NCBI GenBank assembly: GCA_017477325.1
Contig: JAFUWV010000002.1
Coordinates: 248,001 to 312,000 of the forward strand
DNA from: Paludibacteraceae bacterium
GTDB taxonomy: Bacteria; Bacteroidota; Bacteroidia; Bacteroidales; Paludibacteraceae
DNA: 64,000 bases
Reading direction: 5' to 3'
In this document: one piece after another, positions 43,977 to 52,748 of the stretch
Position numbering within the stretch: position 1 is the first letter of the stretch
How the letters are laid out: every line of letters starts with the position of its first letter
Translations under genes and position numbers: made by a program
Notes under the pieces: model-generated
Told to the model about the DNA's origin: nothing
Database searches by the model: none
Seen by the model: only the letters and a program-made list of their open reading frames with translations

Positions 43977-46073
43977 TTAAATTTCTTCTATACCTAAACT
44001 TTTGAGGTAGTTGTAGGTGGCGTCGTAGTATTCAGGCAATCGGGTGTGGTCGTCAGGTGAGCCTTCGGGGACACAGATTATCATGCCTTGGCGAGCCCGT
44101 GTGAGAAGGACGCGGTAAGCGTTAATAAGATATGCTTGGCGGTCGGCTTTCTTGATATTATTCCATTTGTTACCGCCGTTGAACTCAAAGAAATTCCATC
44201 CTTTGGGCGTATATCGCAAATCACCGTCCCAGACGACACATGTCCAGTCCAATTCCAAACCTTGGATGTCAAACTCGGTAGCAGTATCTTCTAAGAAATA
44301 GGAAGAACTTACTAACTCTTTATCCCCTAAGAACCAATTGACAACATTAATTTTACGTTTCACGTCAATAGCTAATGGGCGTAGGCGTGCAGCCTTGGAA
44401 GATACAATTAGACCATATCGTTCAGAACCTCTTGCTTGCTGTTTGAGCCATCTTTTGGCAGTATTAAGATCACGAGTAATTTTGATTGGGAATTTAGATA
44501 TTAGTTGCTTATATTCCTTCCTTGCTTCTTCTACTTGGAAGTGTAATGCGTGTTCTACCCAATTAGCCAAACGCTCGGCACGGAAAGAACGCATAGATAC
44601 AGATAGATGTAATTCGGAGTAGATATCTCGATTTTGAATTTTAGCGATTTCTTCGCGTGTGTTCCCCTTTTCGTACGCATCTCCTTGTAATTGATCCGAG
44701 ATACAAACCCTCCACTCGGGGAAACGTTCATTAATTGCTCTTATCCATTCACCAATTCCGGCTTCGCCATCGTGTATTTCTTGACCTCCTCCTACAAGAC
44801 AAATAATGACAGCCCAATCGGGGCGCAGGTTAAGAGACCAAATAAGGAATTCTGCTTCCGACATAGGGAAGTTGTCAATCTTCATTTTGTTGCCATAACT
44901 ACCGCCACGATGCAACCAATCAGCTATTTTGGGATTATTCCAACAACGTTGTGCCTCATCGAAGATAGCGATATGCTCAGGTTCAGCATGTCCATTACGT
45001 TCTGTCCATTTAGATTGAGCAGGATTTATTTCTATAATACGTTGTTGCTCTACACGATCCCTATCTAATTTATGGAGCATGCGTTCACGATAGTCTGAAA
45101 TACCTTGTACTTTGGTACTTGCTTCACGCTCTGCATCTTCTTTCTTGGGTTTCTTGCCAGTTTTTTCTTCTTCTCGCTTTATTTTATCTAATGTAAGCGC
45201 TTCTCTAAGGACTTTAACAAGGGGACCATTACCGGACATATAAACGGCTTCTGCATTATTTTCCCCATCTTGGCTACGGTATTCGTCGTCCAATAAGAAA
45301 GCAATATTTAAACCGACTAATGTTTTGCCAGCTCCAGGAACGCCTGTGACGAAACATATCGTTTTTCCATTACTTTCCTTGGTTTCTCGAACAACGCGTT
45401 TGACAAATTCTGTAGTACGGCGAATCGTTTTGCCAGAAGCCTCAGTCCGTGTAATATCTTCAACTGTATTGCCGGCATATAAGGATCGAGCAGCTTCAAT
45501 AATGGTGGGAGTAGGTTGATAATTACTCCGTTCCCAATCGGAAAGATTAATGACACTTCCTTTAACCTCATCTGCTATCTTTATGATGGTAGGTGCGAGT
45601 GATTGAGAGTTACTTAATATAGGTGTGTACACATGATCGCTATATGCTGATGTTTGAATAATCATCTCTGATTCCTTAGCTTTTGTTGCAACCAAAATAG
45701 GGACGATATGTGCATTGGCACTTTCTTCGTGAAAATATTTTAGGTCTAATGCATAATCGATAACCTGTTCCGCATCACCTCGCAAGAACTCCTTTGCGCC
45801 ACATTTAAACTCAAGCACAAATACTATACCTCGTAACAGAAGAACTACATCAATACGTTTTCCCATTCGCGGGATGGAGTATTCAAAGATGATGCGCCCT
45901 TCTTCTTGCGCAAAAGGTAGCAAAGCTGATTGAAGAATGTCGATTTCCTCAATCCATGCCATCTTTTGTTCCGGCTCATTTCCTCCATTGTCCACGAGAC
46001 GCAACCGGACTTGCTCAGGATCTTCCTGAACAAAAGCTGAGATAGTGTTACTATAGTACGAATTTAAAGGCAT
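43977..46073 (-). CDS. PD-(D/E)xK nuclease - DUF2075 helicase fusion
   Basis: 698 residues. N-terminal ~150 residues carry a PD-(D/E)xK nuclease core: KRIDVVLL (Asp75) and VLEFKCG (Glu88, Lys90). Residues 235-690 are a DUF2075-type superfamily 1 ATPase: Walker A GVPGAGKT at 244-251, Walker B IAIFDEAQ at 368-375, and C-terminal helicase motifs DIQGLELDWTCVVWDGDL and AYRVLLTRARQGM. A lysine-rich linker (KREEEKTGKKPKKEDAE) is inserted. Related proteins lie in defence islands and sometimes resemble Schlafen group 3 helicases. It likely acts on foreign DNA or RNA, but no phage specificity is known. Confidence 0.82.
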   Translation of the reverse strand: MPLNSYYSNTISAFVQEDPEQVRLRLVDNGGNEPEQKMAWIEEIDILQSALLPFAQEEGRIIFEYSIPRMGKRIDVVLLLRGIVFVLEFKCGAKEFLRGDAEQVIDYALDLKYFHEESANAHIVPILVATKAKESEMIIQTSAYSDHVYTPILSNSQSLAPTIIKIADEVKGSVINLSDWERSNYQPTPTIIEAARSLYAGNTVEDITRTEASGKTIRRTTEFVKRVVRETKESNGKTICFVTGVPGAGKTLVGLNIAFLLDDEYRSQDGENNAEAVYMSGNGPLVKVLREALTLDKIKREEEKTGKKPKKEDAEREASTKVQGISDYRERMLHKLDRDRVEQQRIIEINPAQSKWTERNGHAEPEHIAIFDEAQRCWNNPKIADWLHRGGSYGNKMKIDNFPMSEAEFLIWSLNLRPDWAVIICLVGGGQEIHDGEAGIGEWIRAINERFPEWRVCISDQLQGDAYEKGNTREEIAKIQNRDIYSELHLSVSMRSFRAERLANWVEHALHFQVEEARKEYKQLISKFPIKITRDLNTAKRWLKQQARGSERYGLIVSSKAARLRPLAIDVKRKINVVNWFLGDKELVSSSYFLEDTATEFDIQGLELDWTCVVWDGDLRYTPKGWNFFEFNGGNKWNNIKKADRQAYLINAYRVLLTRARQGMIICVPEGSPDDHTRLPEYYDATYNYLKSLGIEEI

Positions 46074-46165
46074 TAAGTTTTGCCGACTCGTTGTTAAAGG
46101 TATATGCCTGTTGCGCTATGCGCTGTATTTATGTTAGTTTTTTCTTTATATTGGTGTTTCGTCGG

Positions 46166-46450
46166 TTATTTGTTCAATTCGTTTTGTATCTCTTCCACTG
46201 TCGGTAGTGCCGTTTGCATCTCTTTCGGCAGTTGCTGCTTTGCCAACACAACATTTTTCTCTTTACAGAAAAGCAAACCGATGGCGGGGTTATCTTGTGG
46301 TGTCTTCACTTTTTACAACAGGCTGTTGTAATTTTGTAAACTCCTGATTATATGTCAGGAACCACATCTTGCAATAATACAAATTAGTAGGCAACAGTCC
46401 GCTGATACCCGATAATGCATCTCTTGTATTCGCTGTTGATATGAATTAAA
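46166..46450 (-). pseudogene. Decayed DUF1016 (YhcG-like) nuclease gene
   Basis: The last 47 codons read AIGLLFCKEKNVVLAKQQ, then KEMQTALPTVEEIQNELNK and a stop at 46166: the usual end of a DUF1016 protein, missing the segment that normally separates the two parts. Upstream pieces resembling its helical N-terminal half (MWFLTYNQEFTKLQQPVV, YEQFNSYQQRIQEM) lie in other frames. Frameshifts and deletions make it non-functional. The intact DUF1016 gene lies just upstream. Confidence 0.6.
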
Positions 46451-46668
46451 TTGCTCATATTCTAAATATGTTGATTTTGTCAATTTTCCACCAAGTTGGT
46501 GGAATCTTATAAGTTCTTGACCATAAGGTAATGCTTTTACTCATATTATCAAGTGTCTTTTCTTGTTGATGTATATGTGTGTCCTTAATCGAGGAATATC
46601 CAACTATTGGCGATGTGGCTTGCGCGGTCAATGATTTGTGTGACATGTCACACATTTTCAATTTTCCA
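46451..46668. other. Non-coding interval with duplicated segments
   Basis: It contains a 37-bp copy (46584-46620) of the sequence upstream of the intact DUF1016 gene, and two versions of a TCAATTTTCCA motif followed by GTTGGT (near 46478 and 46657). A 68-codon open frame on the minus strand spans it, but has no recognisable product. Confidence 0.5.
46584..46620. repeat. 37-bp direct repeat, copy 1
   Basis: Matches 47841-47877 at 36 of 37 positions, same orientation. The two copies flank the intact DUF1016 gene. Confidence 0.9.
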
Positions 46669-47820
46669 TCAGTTGGTTCTATAATTGTTCCTGTAATTTT
46701 GCTTTTTCAGTTTGTTTTCGAGGATGGTGCGTTGGACGATTTGCTCGATTTGATAGGTAGCTACGCCCAACGGACGGTCAAGACCGCGGAATGCCCATTC
46801 AACAGTGGTCTTATCCGCTTCGCGGCAAATGAGCAGACCGATGGTCGGTTTGTCATCGTCTGCTTTGAGTAGTTCATCTGCTGCAGAGACATAAAAATTG
46901 AGTTTACCCATGAACTCAGGTATAAACTTAACCGATTTGAGTTCGACCACAATATAGCACTTGAGACGCGTATGGTAGAAAATCAAGTCCGGAACAAAGG
47001 TACTTCCGTCGGGCATTACCAGCTCCATTTGCCGACCGACATAGGCGAAACCCTGACCGAGTTCGAGTAAGAATTGTGTGATGTTCTTCACTAAAGCTTC
47101 CTCTAAATCGTCCTCGTTATGATCTTGCTTGAGATTAAGGAATCCAAGTTGATACGGGCTCTTCATTACCTCTTGTGCCAATTTCTGTTGCGGCAAGGTC
47201 ATTGTATCGGAGAAGTTCGTGAGCGCACTATTATGCCGAGCATATAGGTCGCCCTTCATCTCATACTCCAAATCGCTACGACTCCAGTTATTAGCAATAG
47301 TCTGTTTGATATAAAAAAGTGCCTCATCAACCGTTTTGCTCTTGCTTGCAATTTGTATATGGTGGAACCATGGAATAAGAGCGAATGCTTCGGGCATTTC
47401 CAATTCGTCGCTAAGTTGGTGACTAAATTTGGCAGCAGGTTGCTGCCATTTTGTCTCTCCTAAATTGGCAGCAAGTTGTTGCCAATTTGCAACCTGCTGA
47501 GAATAAAACGAATACCACTGTCTCATATAACGGATGTTCCTATAAGAAAAGCCCTTTTCATTTGGGAACATCTTCTTGAGATCGAGGCTCAATTGTTGCA
47601 GCACACCGCTGCCCCATTGACTTTCTGCTTTGAGGGCAACGATGTCACGACCGAGCGACCAATAGAACTCCAGCATAGAGTGGTTCACTTGCACGGCGGC
47701 CTTGATTCGGCTCCTTTGGTAACGCTGTTTGAGTTCACCAAGCCATTCCACGTACTTGCCATCGGCGATAATGCCATCGCGGGTTACAAATTCCGGTTTG
47801 TTCTTTTCTATATCTGCCAT
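46669..47820 (-). CDS. DUF1016 / YhcG-like PD-(D/E)xK nuclease
   Basis: 383 residues. The N-terminal helical DUF1016_N domain (residues ~25-160: LGELKQRYQRSRIKAAVQVN, KGFSYRNIRYMRQWY) binds partners or DNA. The C-terminal nuclease domain has FVPDLIFYHTRLKCYIVVELK (Asp278, Glu293, Lys295) and YVSAADELLKADDDKPTIGLLIC. Related to Holliday-junction resolvase folds; usually found beside restriction-modification or other defence genes. The protein has an unusual insert with WQQLAANL/WQQPAAKF (residues 113-131). Own consensus promoter upstream. Confidence 0.85.
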   Translation of the reverse strand: MADIEKNKPEFVTRDGIIADGKYVEWLGELKQRYQRSRIKAAVQVNHSMLEFYWSLGRDIVALKAESQWGSGVLQQLSLDLKKMFPNEKGFSYRNIRYMRQWYSFYSQQVANWQQLAANLGETKWQQPAAKFSHQLSDELEMPEAFALIPWFHHIQIASKSKTVDEALFYIKQTIANNWSRSDLEYEMKGDLYARHNSALTNFSDTMTLPQQKLAQEVMKSPYQLGFLNLKQDHNEDDLEEALVKNITQFLLELGQGFAYVGRQMELVMPDGSTFVPDLIFYHTRLKCYIVVELKSVKFIPEFMGKLNFYVSAADELLKADDDKPTIGLLICREADKTTVEWAFRGLDRPLGVATYQIEQIVQRTILENKLKKQNYRNNYRTN

Positions 47821-47840
47821 AACTTTTCTATTTACTTTTT

Positions 47841-47877
47841 CTTAATCGAGGAAGATCCAACTATTGGCGATGTGGCT
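47841..47877. repeat. 37-bp direct repeat, copy 2
   Basis: Partner of 46584-46620. It lies in the leader of the DUF1016 mRNA, 20 bp before its start codon. Confidence 0.9.
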
Positions 47878-47903
47878 AATTCTATGTACATAGGAAAAAC
47901 GTG

Positions 47904-47935
47904 CAAAGATACTAAAAATTAAGGGAATATGCAAA
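47904..47935 (-). promoter_or_regulatory. Promoter of the DUF1016 gene
   Basis: Minus strand TTTG (47935-47932), 20 bp, TATCTTTG (47911-47904). Leader ~77 nt. Confidence 0.72.
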
Positions 47936-48202
47936 TAAAAATAACCTTATTTGGGAAGTTGGCTGATTTTTATTTGGGAAGTTGGATTGTCTGCTCTTAG
48001 ATGGCGATTTGCTCACGAGTGTATGAAATAGCTTTCTGTAGCATGGCGCAGGAGGGCAAAGCAGGCTGCAATACACATCAGAGAACGGCGGAACGGCAGA
48101 AAGAAGCATCCCTGCAATGCACATCAGATAGCAGCGAGAAAGCCGGAAGAGGTTCCCGGTTACGCAGCTTAGTGAACGGCGGAGAAGGGGGCGGGAGAGG
48201 GG

Positions 48203-48257
48203 TTGCGGTTACTTCTTCAGTTCGGGAGAGGCATTGCGGTTACTTCTTCAGTTCGGG
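48203..48257. repeat. Duplicated pgpH 3' end
   Basis: A 24-bp segment covering the last codons and stop of pgpH (48234-48257) is repeated exactly 31 bp further out (48203-48226), including a second copy of the stop codon. Confidence 0.85.
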
Positions 48258-50264
48258 GTAGGCGATGCGGTGGTGATACATGGAGCAGAGGCTCTCGGTG
48301 AAGACGCGTTTGATGTCCTCTACGTCTTTGAGGCTGAGTGGTGTCTCACTCAGTTCGCCGTCGGCAATCTGCTGGCTGACCATCGTCTCCACCATGTCGG
48401 CGATACTCTGTTCGGTGATCTGCGAAAGGCTGCGTGAGCGTGCCTCTACGGCGTCAGCCATCATGAGTATGCCCGCCTCTCTGGTCTGAGGCTTGGGACC
48501 CGGATAGCGGAAGAGTGTCTCGTCAACCTCGACGCCCGGGTGCGCGTTGACATACTTGTTGTAGAAATAGCGCACCTTGCTTGTGCCGTGATGCGAGGCG
48601 ATGAAGGAAGTGATGAGCGAAGGCAGATGTTTCTTCTTGGCCATACGCAGGCCTTCGCCGACATGAGCGATGATGATGGCTGCTGCCTGCTGCTCGTCCA
48701 TAGTGATGAGCGGATTGGCGCCGTCCGCCTGGTTCTCGATGAACATCTCGGGATTGGTCATCTTGCCGATGTCGTGATAGAGTGCTCCTACTCTGACGAG
48801 CAGTGCGTTGGCATTGATTTTCTTGGCCGCCTCGGTGGCGAGATTGCTGACCTGCAGTGAGTGCTGGAAGGTGCCCGGTGCACGCTGGGCGAACTCGAGG
48901 AGCAGTCCGCTGTTGACATTGGTAAGCTCGACCAGAGTGAGTGCCGAGGTGAAGCCGAAGCCGCGCTCAGCGAGATAGATGAGTCCGTAGACGGGCAGCA
49001 GCAACAAGGCGCTGGCAAGGAAATAGATATAGATCTCCCAGCCGAGTCCTGCGACACCGCCTTCGAAAGCCAGGTGGAAGGCGGTGAAGACCAGTGCCTG
49101 TGTAAGGAAGGCATAGGCGGCAGTGGCAATCAGCTGCGCCCTGACAGACACATCTTTGAGGCTGACGACAGTGACCAGGCCAACAGCCACCTCGACAAGT
49201 ACGAAGACATACGCCGAGGGCAGCATGAGTGAGACGAGCATGACGGTTACCAAGTGGCAGAAGAAAGCCGTACGTGAGTCGTAGAACACGCGAAGCATGA
49301 TAGGCACCAGGGCGAACGGGACGGCATAGACAGGGATGTCGGTGAGCTTGAGGATGAGTGCCGCCAGGAGTATCACTATAGCCATCAGCACGGAGATGAA
49401 GATGCTGTTGCGGATGTCGTTGAGCAGGTGCGGACGGAACATGAACAGGTAGAGAACCAGCATGCCGAGCATGATGCACACGAGAAAAATCATGCCGAGG
49501 AAAGAGAGTGTCGATTGCCGCTGGTCCACCTCTTCCTCATCGGCGGCAGCACGGAGCGACACCAGAATCTGATAGGTGGACTCGCTGACTATCTCTCCGC
49601 GGTCGATAATCTTCTCACCCTGCTGCACCATGCCCCGGGTAAGACTAACCGACGAGACGAGGTCGGCGTAGAGCTGTTCGGAGCGGAGCGTGTCGTAGCG
49701 GAGGTTGGGGATGATATAGATATTCATGTCGAGGGGCTTCTTGTAGCCTGCATCCTGCATCTGCTGCATGAGAGCGGCATACGCCGACTTGGGAGTGAAG
49801 ACAGTGCTGAGCGACTGCTTTTCAGCCACATGCTTCTCGTTGACTATCTTGATATCTTTCCAGCCTTCTTTGGTCTGAGAGATGTTGTCGTCGACCGACA
49901 TCACGCCCTTCTGATAGATGCTCCTCAGCGACGCTTCGAGCTGGTGCGTCTCCGCCTGACTGAGGTCGCGGAAGCCGTCTTCAGCCTGCAGGCCGGAGAT
50001 AAGCGAGTCCGCCATTCCCGGCTCGATAGTGAAGAAAGGCGTATAATTGCGGAGCACCTCTTCCTGCTCGGTCTGCAGTTCGGCTTCGGTCTTGTAGATA
50101 GGGAAAGCCTGCTGCGCTGTCAGGAGGTCGTAGTTCCAGGGTTTGCCCTGCTCGAAATAGTAGGAGAAATTGCTCTGTTTGCGAGGCATGATGAACGACA
50201 GGAGTGTTGCCAGCAAGGCGAACACCAGTACGCAAAGTATCCGGGTGAGTGTAGTTTTATTCAT
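48240..50264 (-). CDS. pgpH: 7TM-HD cyclic-di-AMP phosphodiesterase (PgpH/YqfF type)
   Basis: 674 residues. One N-terminal membrane segment, an extracytoplasmic 7TM-7TMR-HD domain (residues ~35-255), then about seven membrane segments (260-450). The cytoplasmic HD domain has the metal-binding residues: HSLQVSNLATEAAKK, GALYHDIGKM, AAAIIIAHVGEGLRMAKKKHLP, SFIASHHGTSKVRYFY. The family breaks down c-di-AMP and is linked to osmotic and cell-wall control. The stop overlaps a small tandem duplication. The tadA-like gene upstream overlaps the start by 4 bp. Confidence 0.9.
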   Translation of the reverse strand: MNKTTLTRILCVLVFALLATLLSFIMPRKQSNFSYYFEQGKPWNYDLLTAQQAFPIYKTEAELQTEQEEVLRNYTPFFTIEPGMADSLISGLQAEDGFRDLSQAETHQLEASLRSIYQKGVMSVDDNISQTKEGWKDIKIVNEKHVAEKQSLSTVFTPKSAYAALMQQMQDAGYKKPLDMNIYIIPNLRYDTLRSEQLYADLVSSVSLTRGMVQQGEKIIDRGEIVSESTYQILVSLRAAADEEEVDQRQSTLSFLGMIFLVCIMLGMLVLYLFMFRPHLLNDIRNSIFISVLMAIVILLAALILKLTDIPVYAVPFALVPIMLRVFYDSRTAFFCHLVTVMLVSLMLPSAYVFVLVEVAVGLVTVVSLKDVSVRAQLIATAAYAFLTQALVFTAFHLAFEGGVAGLGWEIYIYFLASALLLLPVYGLIYLAERGFGFTSALTLVELTNVNSGLLLEFAQRAPGTFQHSLQVSNLATEAAKKINANALLVRVGALYHDIGKMTNPEMFIENQADGANPLITMDEQQAAAIIIAHVGEGLRMAKKKHLPSLITSFIASHHGTSKVRYFYNKYVNAHPGVEVDETLFRYPGPKPQTREAGILMMADAVEARSRSLSQITEQSIADMVETMVSQQIADGELSETPLSLKDVEDIKRVFTESLCSMYHHRIAYPELKK

Positions 50265-50701
50265 GGTTTTCTCTTATTTTGGAAGAACTCCTGCAGAAGC
50301 AGTCTGCACCGGTCCTCTAATATTCCTTTTTCTACTTTACATTTGGGGTGGAGCGCTTTGGGAGCGAACCCGGTGTAGCCGCGTTTCTCGTCGGTTGCGC
50401 CATAGACGAGCCGGCTCACTTGCGCCCAGCCGATAGCTCCGGCGCACATGACACAAGGCTCGAGCGTGACATAGAGAGTGCAGCCCTGCAGGTATTTCCC
50501 TCCGAGGGTCTGCGCTGCCGCGGTGATGGCCTGTATCTCGGCATGTGCGGTCACGTCCTGCAGGGTCTCCGTCAGGTTGTAGCCCCTGCCGACCACACGC
50601 CCTTCCGCCACAATGATGCAGCCTACGGGTATCTCGTCTTTGGAGAGCGCTTTTCTCGCCTCTTCAAGAGCCATGGTCATATATTTTTCGTCGTCGGACA
50701 T
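50261..50701 (-). CDS. tadA: tRNA-specific adenosine deaminase (or related nucleoside deaminase)
   Basis: 146 residues. Zinc-deaminase motifs: TAHAEIQAI (His53, Glu55) and TLEPCVMCAGAI (Cys83, Cys86). The first residues (YMTMALEEARKALSKDEIPVGCIIV) and the LVYGATDEKRG segment fit TadA, which converts adenosine-34 to inosine in tRNA-Arg. Translation is coupled to pgpH through a 4-bp overlap. Confidence 0.88.
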   Translation of the reverse strand: MSDDEKYMTMALEEARKALSKDEIPVGCIIVAEGRVVGRGYNLTETLQDVTAHAEIQAITAAAQTLGGKYLQGCTLYVTLEPCVMCAGAIGWAQVSRLVYGATDEKRGYTGFAPKALHPKCKVEKGILEDRCRLLLQEFFQNKRKP

Positions 50702-50749
50702 GAGATATAGAGGTTTAAGGTTTAACGCCTCCTTGAGGCTGTTTAAAGT

Positions 50750-51487
50750 TTAAAGTTTAAGGTTGCAGTTTAAGGTGAGTGAAAACTTGACAATATCTTC
50801 GGGATGGGTTTCGAAATGGTTTCCGATGACAACGATGTCGGCACCTGCGCTGAAGGCGGTCTGCATCTGCTGAACGGAGCGTATGCCTCCTCCGACTATC
50901 AGTGGCACGCCAACGCATTGCCTGACAGAGCGTATGACCTGTTCGCTGACAGGGTGAAGGGCGCCGCTGCCGGCTTCGAGATAGATGAGGCGTTTGCCCA
51001 GCATCTCGCCTGCCAGGGCAGTGGCGACGATCTCTGCTTCGTCGCTGAGCGGACGGGTGTGAGTGACGCGTTGCACTGTGGTCTCGGAGCCTCCGTCAAT
51101 GAGGATATAGCCCATAGGGATGACCTCAATGCCGGACTCGCGTATAGCCTTTGCGGCACGTATGTGTCTGCCCACCAGCAGCTCGCCGTCACGGCATGAC
51201 AGCAAGGAGAGGAAGAGCAGGGCGTCCGCCTCGGGTGAGAACTGGCACACGTCGCCGGGGAAAAGCACAATAGGCAGGTTGGGGCGGATACGCCTTCGCA
51301 GACCCTCGACAAAGTCATCCACAGGCTTGGCGTAGCCGCTTCCGCCCACAAACAGGAGGTCGGTCCGGCTCTCGTTGATGAACGCAGCCAGAGAGTCCAA
51401 GTCGGGCGTCTTTTCGGGGTCGAGCAGCACGGCAAGCATCTTGCGGCCCTGACGGATATTGCTCAATATTTGTTCGTACACTTGCAT
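50750..51487 (-). CDS. Geranylgeranylglyceryl phosphate synthase-like (PcrB family)
   Basis: 245 residues, TIM barrel. Signatures: MLAVLLDPEK, LLFVGGSGY, LPIVLFPG, YLEAGSGALHPV, PLIVGGGIRS and IVVIGNHFE. The family joins a polyprenyl diphosphate to glycerol-1-phosphate. Bacteroidetes carry a GGGP-synthase branch whose final product is not well known. The start overlaps the PPTase gene by 25 bp, so the two are one unit. Confidence 0.9.
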   Translation of the reverse strand: MQVYEQILSNIRQGRKMLAVLLDPEKTPDLDSLAAFINESRTDLLFVGGSGYAKPVDDFVEGLRRRIRPNLPIVLFPGDVCQFSPEADALLFLSLLSCRDGELLVGRHIRAAKAIRESGIEVIPMGYILIDGGSETTVQRVTHTRPLSDEAEIVATALAGEMLGKRLIYLEAGSGALHPVSEQVIRSVRQCVGVPLIVGGGIRSVQQMQTAFSAGADIVVIGNHFETHPEDIVKFSLTLNCNLKL

Positions 51488-52047
51488 GCAAGCACTATCT
51501 CATATTCATCGTTTTGTTCAATGGCGACTAACCGGCATGTCTCGTCACCTACCTGTGCCTGAAACACGGCTGTCTCGTCACGGAGCACGCTGTTGACACT
51601 GCCGATATCGAGTTTCACATGCTCTCCCATGGCTCCCGCCTTGGCTCCGAACAGTTTGTAGGCAGCCTCTTTTGCCGACCAGCACAGTGCGAGTGCGAGG
51701 AGCGGTTTGCCGGTGTGAAGAGCGGACAGCTCGTCGTCGGAAAGGAACATGTGCTTTACGCGCTCCAGTCTGGGTTGCAGCTCTTCGATGTCGATGCCTA
51801 TGTCTTCCGTTTCACTGAGAGCAACAGCGAGCCATCGGTTGCTATGGGAGATGGAGATATGCTGCTCCGAGGCGGAAAGGAAAGGTTTTCCGTGTTCATC
51901 ATGACAAAGACCTGTGTCGCCGCCCGGCATACGTGACAGCAGCTGCTGTTCCGCCCTGTTTTCACGCTCACGTTTTCCGACCCCGTCGTCAGCAGGAATA
52001 TCTGCAACACAGATTCTTATATCATTGTATGTATGCACTTTCATCAT
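51463..52047 (-). CDS. 4'-phosphopantetheinyl transferase superfamily protein
   Basis: 194 residues. Magnesium and CoA motifs: DIGIDIEEL and WSAKEAAYKLFG, with ISISHS before them. It attaches the pantetheine arm to carrier proteins such as AcpP. Size and sequence fit the Sfp-like single-domain form common in Bacteroidetes, next to gldD and gldE as in related genomes. The first residues (MMKVHTYNDIRICVADIP) could start at either Met. Confidence 0.9.
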   Translation of the reverse strand: MMKVHTYNDIRICVADIPADDGVGKRERENRAEQQLLSRMPGGDTGLCHDEHGKPFLSASEQHISISHSNRWLAVALSETEDIGIDIEELQPRLERVKHMFLSDDELSALHTGKPLLALALCWSAKEAAYKLFGAKAGAMGEHVKLDIGSVNSVLRDETAVFQAQVGDETCRLVAIEQNDEYEIVLACKCTNKY

Positions 52048-52099
52048 TATGCAATCATCATCGTGATGTCCGGGTGCGGCGGCGCAGCGCTGTGCGCGG

Positions 52100-52696
52100 C
52101 TACCGGTTTCTCCACTTCATTGTCTCCACCATGTGCCTGATGTCGTCAATCAGGTAGTCTCTGACGGGAGCGAGCGAGTCCTGGTTGGGGATGCAGTTGA
52201 AATAGACCGCCGCCCGGAAGAAGTGGTGCAGGGAGTCGGTCATATAGAACTGGCAGGGTGAGGCGGTGTTTCCGACCAGTTCGTACATCACCCCGTGCAC
52301 ATGCTCTTCGGCGTTGTCGAAGCCTTGTTCGGGAATGGCGCTGGCTTTTCCTGCATGGTTATATACGAATCGCTGTGCGTCGTCGCTCAGTTCGCGCAGG
52401 TTATGCTGTACGGGTTTGTAGGAGCAATGGACGTTGACATTGAAGTCAGGGTAGCGTATGTCTATCCAGTGCCGCTCGCCGTCGGGATGCTCGGTGATGG
52501 TGACGGACCGGTTGACATCGAAGGTGTAGGGGAGTGAGCCGGTGACACGTGAGAAGGCGTCGGACTGGAGACTGACATATTCGTGCTGCGGGAGGTCGAT
52601 GCGATAGTATCCGCGCGGCTTGGGTTGCGACGTTGACTCACAACCGGCCAGCATGAGCATGGCAAACACGAACAATATGGTTTTTATATAATTCAT
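52100..52696 (-). CDS. gldD: Gliding motility / T9SS-associated lipoprotein GldD
   Basis: 198 residues from the ATG at 52696. An upstream in-frame start at 52762 would precede the signal peptide by 22 residues and overlap gldE. Lipobox LMLAGC with Cys19. Family markers PKPRGYYRIDLPQHEY and YPDFNVNVHCSYKPV. In Flavobacterium johnsoniae GldD is needed for gliding and type IX secretion. Its gene order with gldE is conserved. This agrees with the T9SS sorting domains found in this window. Confidence 0.9.
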   Translation of the reverse strand: MNYIKTILFVFAMLMLAGCESTSQPKPRGYYRIDLPQHEYVSLQSDAFSRVTGSLPYTFDVNRSVTITEHPDGERHWIDIRYPDFNVNVHCSYKPVQHNLRELSDDAQRFVYNHAGKASAIPEQGFDNAEEHVHGVMYELVGNTASPCQFYMTDSLHHFFRAAVYFNCIPNQDSLAPVRDYLIDDIRHMVETMKWRNR

Positions 52697-52748
52697 AATG
52701 CATAATTCATAATGCACAATTTTGGAGACATTCTGATGCGTCTCTACG

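Larger units (their letters stand above)
47821..48239. other. 419-bp gene-free region with promoter and small repeats
   Basis: It holds the DUF1016 promoter, the second 37-bp repeat, a 17-bp sequence repeated 46 bp apart (48066-48082, 48112-48128) and a copy of the pgpH 3' end. No open frame with coding character was found. Confidence 0.6.

Noticed and set aside
46455-46661. 68-codon frame as a small protein
   Set aside because: It overlaps a duplicated 37-bp segment and decayed DUF1016 remnants, and has no recognisable domain.
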